A stretch of 64,000 nt of DNA, from assembly GCF_900114035.1 (NCBI RefSeq), contig NZ_FORP01000002.1, forward strand, positions 186,001 to 250,000, in the 5' to 3' direction. Shown one piece after another: positions 63,557-64,000 of the stretch (positions within the stretch are counted from its first letter, which is position 1; each line of letters starts with the position of its first letter). This DNA comes from Amycolatopsis sacchari (GTDB lineage Bacteria; Actinomycetota; Actinomycetes; Mycobacteriales; Pseudonocardiaceae). A model generated the notes under the pieces. It searched no databases and had not been told where the DNA came from. It was given only the letters and a program-made list of their open reading frames with translations. The position numbers and the translations under genes were made by a program.

Positions 63557-63570
63557 CTGGTGTTTCTTGA

Positions 63571-63583
63571 GCGGCGAAGCCGC
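63571..63583 (+). terminator. Small hairpin after the AraC-type gene
   Basis: GCGGC-GAA-GCCGC, 5 bp with a GAA loop, 15 bases past the stop. Weak; no U-tract. Confidence 0.3.
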
Positions 63584-63627
63584 CTCACCACCCACGCAGC
63601 TCGCACCGCCACGGGTTTGAATCGGCT

Positions 63628-63726
63628 CAGCCGCGCGGAGCGCGTCCGTTGAGGGTGGTGGTGGGAGGCACAGCCGCGGAGCGTCGATGAGGGGTGGTGG
63701 TCGGGCTGGCGGGCGGGCGGGCGGGC
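63628..63726. repeat. Imperfect direct repeat and GGGC run in an intergenic region
   Basis: 63628-63665 and 63671-63704 are related (CAGCCGCGCGGAGCG / CAGCCGCGGAGCG ... GAGGGTGGTGGT / GAGGGGTGGTGGT). 63708-63726 is a run of GGGC units. The intergenic stretch 63557-63773 otherwise holds no gene. Confidence 0.6.
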
Positions 63727-63773
63727 CTCGGGTTCCGCCACCCGCACCGGCAAGCAAGCCCGGAAACGATCGG

Positions 63774-64000
63774 CTAAGCCGGTTCCGGGTGGCCGAGTTT
63801 GGTGAGCCAGAGGCGGAACACCCGGTGCAGCGACTCGGCCCCGACCAGCTCGCCCGGGGGCTCGAACTCACGGGGGTACAGCAGGAAACCCCGCTCCTGC
63901 GGGCCACCGAAGCCGCCGTGGGAGCCGACGTGCGGTTCGAACGGGGAGGCCTCGTCGGTCTCCGGGTCGTAGCGGCTGTTGATCATGATGTCCGGGCAGT
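63774..64000 (-). CDS. C-terminal fragment of a large protein, possibly an alkaline-phosphatase-superfamily enzyme
   Basis: Open to the right edge; only the last ~75 residues are seen (CPDIMINSRYDPETDEASPF, then EPHVGSHGGFGGPQERGFLLYPREF). PD-x-x-NSxYDPETDE and GSHGG-x-GGPQ-x-x-FLL are recalled from actinobacterial type I phosphodiesterase/phage-holin-family fusion proteins, where the His is a metal ligand. The frame continues without a stop to base 64000; the ATG at 63986 is internal, not the start. Confidence 0.55.
   Translation of the reverse strand, partial: CPDIMINSRYDPETDEASPFEPHVGSHGGFGGPQERGFLLYPREFEPPGELVGAESLHRVFRLWLTKLGHPEPA

Overview
The window is chromosomal DNA from a very GC-rich actinobacterium, most likely a member of the Pseudonocardiaceae close to Amycolatopsis. 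This is an inference from content: GTG/TTG starts, many 1-4 base overlaps between genes, a WhiB protein beside a SigD/ShbA-like sigma factor, an F420-type LLM oxidoreductase, valine dehydrogenase, EspG/DUF3558 type VII secretion accessories, and the small DUF5302 and DUF5709 proteins. I saw no rRNA, tRNA, transposase, prophage or CRISPR array.

Layout. 0-6.5 kb: a leftward gcvP-gcvT-sdaA-gntR operon under a tandem glycine riboswitch, so glycine probably switches on its own breakdown and serine deamination. 6.5-13.7 kb: a leftward glutamine-synthetase-like/gamma-Glu-GABA hydrolase/aldehyde dehydrogenase/SDR operon (PuuADC logic), divergent from a degenerate amidohydrolase, then an SDR and a flavin monooxygenase. 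13.7-20.7 kb: a form II CO-dehydrogenase-like molybdenum hydroxylase (small, large and FAD subunits) with CoxG, XdhC and CoxE accessories. 20.7-24.7 kb: a rightward type VII secretion accessory locus (two DUF3558 lipoproteins, a helical protein, a PPE-like protein, EspG). 24.6-27.4 kb: a FAD monooxygenase and its divergent TetR regulator, then a repeat-rich gene desert. 27.4-36.2 kb: a leftward ten-gene protocatechuate operon (pcaIJFHGBDC) plus an IclR regulator, continuing through a MocA-like nucleotidyltransferase and a MoxR/CoxD ATPase.

36.2-51.8 kb is mostly housekeeping and small regulators: a D-2-hydroxyacid dehydrogenase, a HAD phosphatase, a cysteine-free HesB-like protein, DUF5709, GtrA, a sigma factor, an F420 oxidoreductase, WhiB, GNAT, MaoC, an enoyl-reductase-like protein, a phosphoesterase, VanW, TetR, DUF5302, valine dehydrogenase, tryptophan dioxygenase, RidA and MtnA. 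51.9-64 kb holds a secreted sedolisin, a fused FAD/Fe-S D-2-hydroxyacid dehydrogenase, a 2-keto-4-pentenoate hydratase family protein, a PaoABC-like aldehyde oxidoreductase with divergent TetR, an alpha/beta hydrolase, an AraC regulator, and the end of a large protein running off the right edge.

Connections. The molybdenum hydroxylase at 14-20 kb lacks its usual CoxD and MocA partners, and both sit 6.7 kb upstream in the same orientation as the tail of the pca operon. The secretion locus and the monooxygenase/TetR pair lie between them and look like an insertion into an ancestral cluster. The secretion locus carries a 75-bp direct repeat and paralogous lipoproteins that record a tandem duplication followed by loss of one gene. 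Several divergent promoters carry clear inverted repeats (26.2, 36.2, 47.4 and 61.3 kb), and the sigma factor promoter has a 19-bp palindrome over its -35 box. Two short motifs, GTCC-N5-GGAC with an AT-rich centre and GCGCTTTC, recur across the window inside genes and force rare codons.
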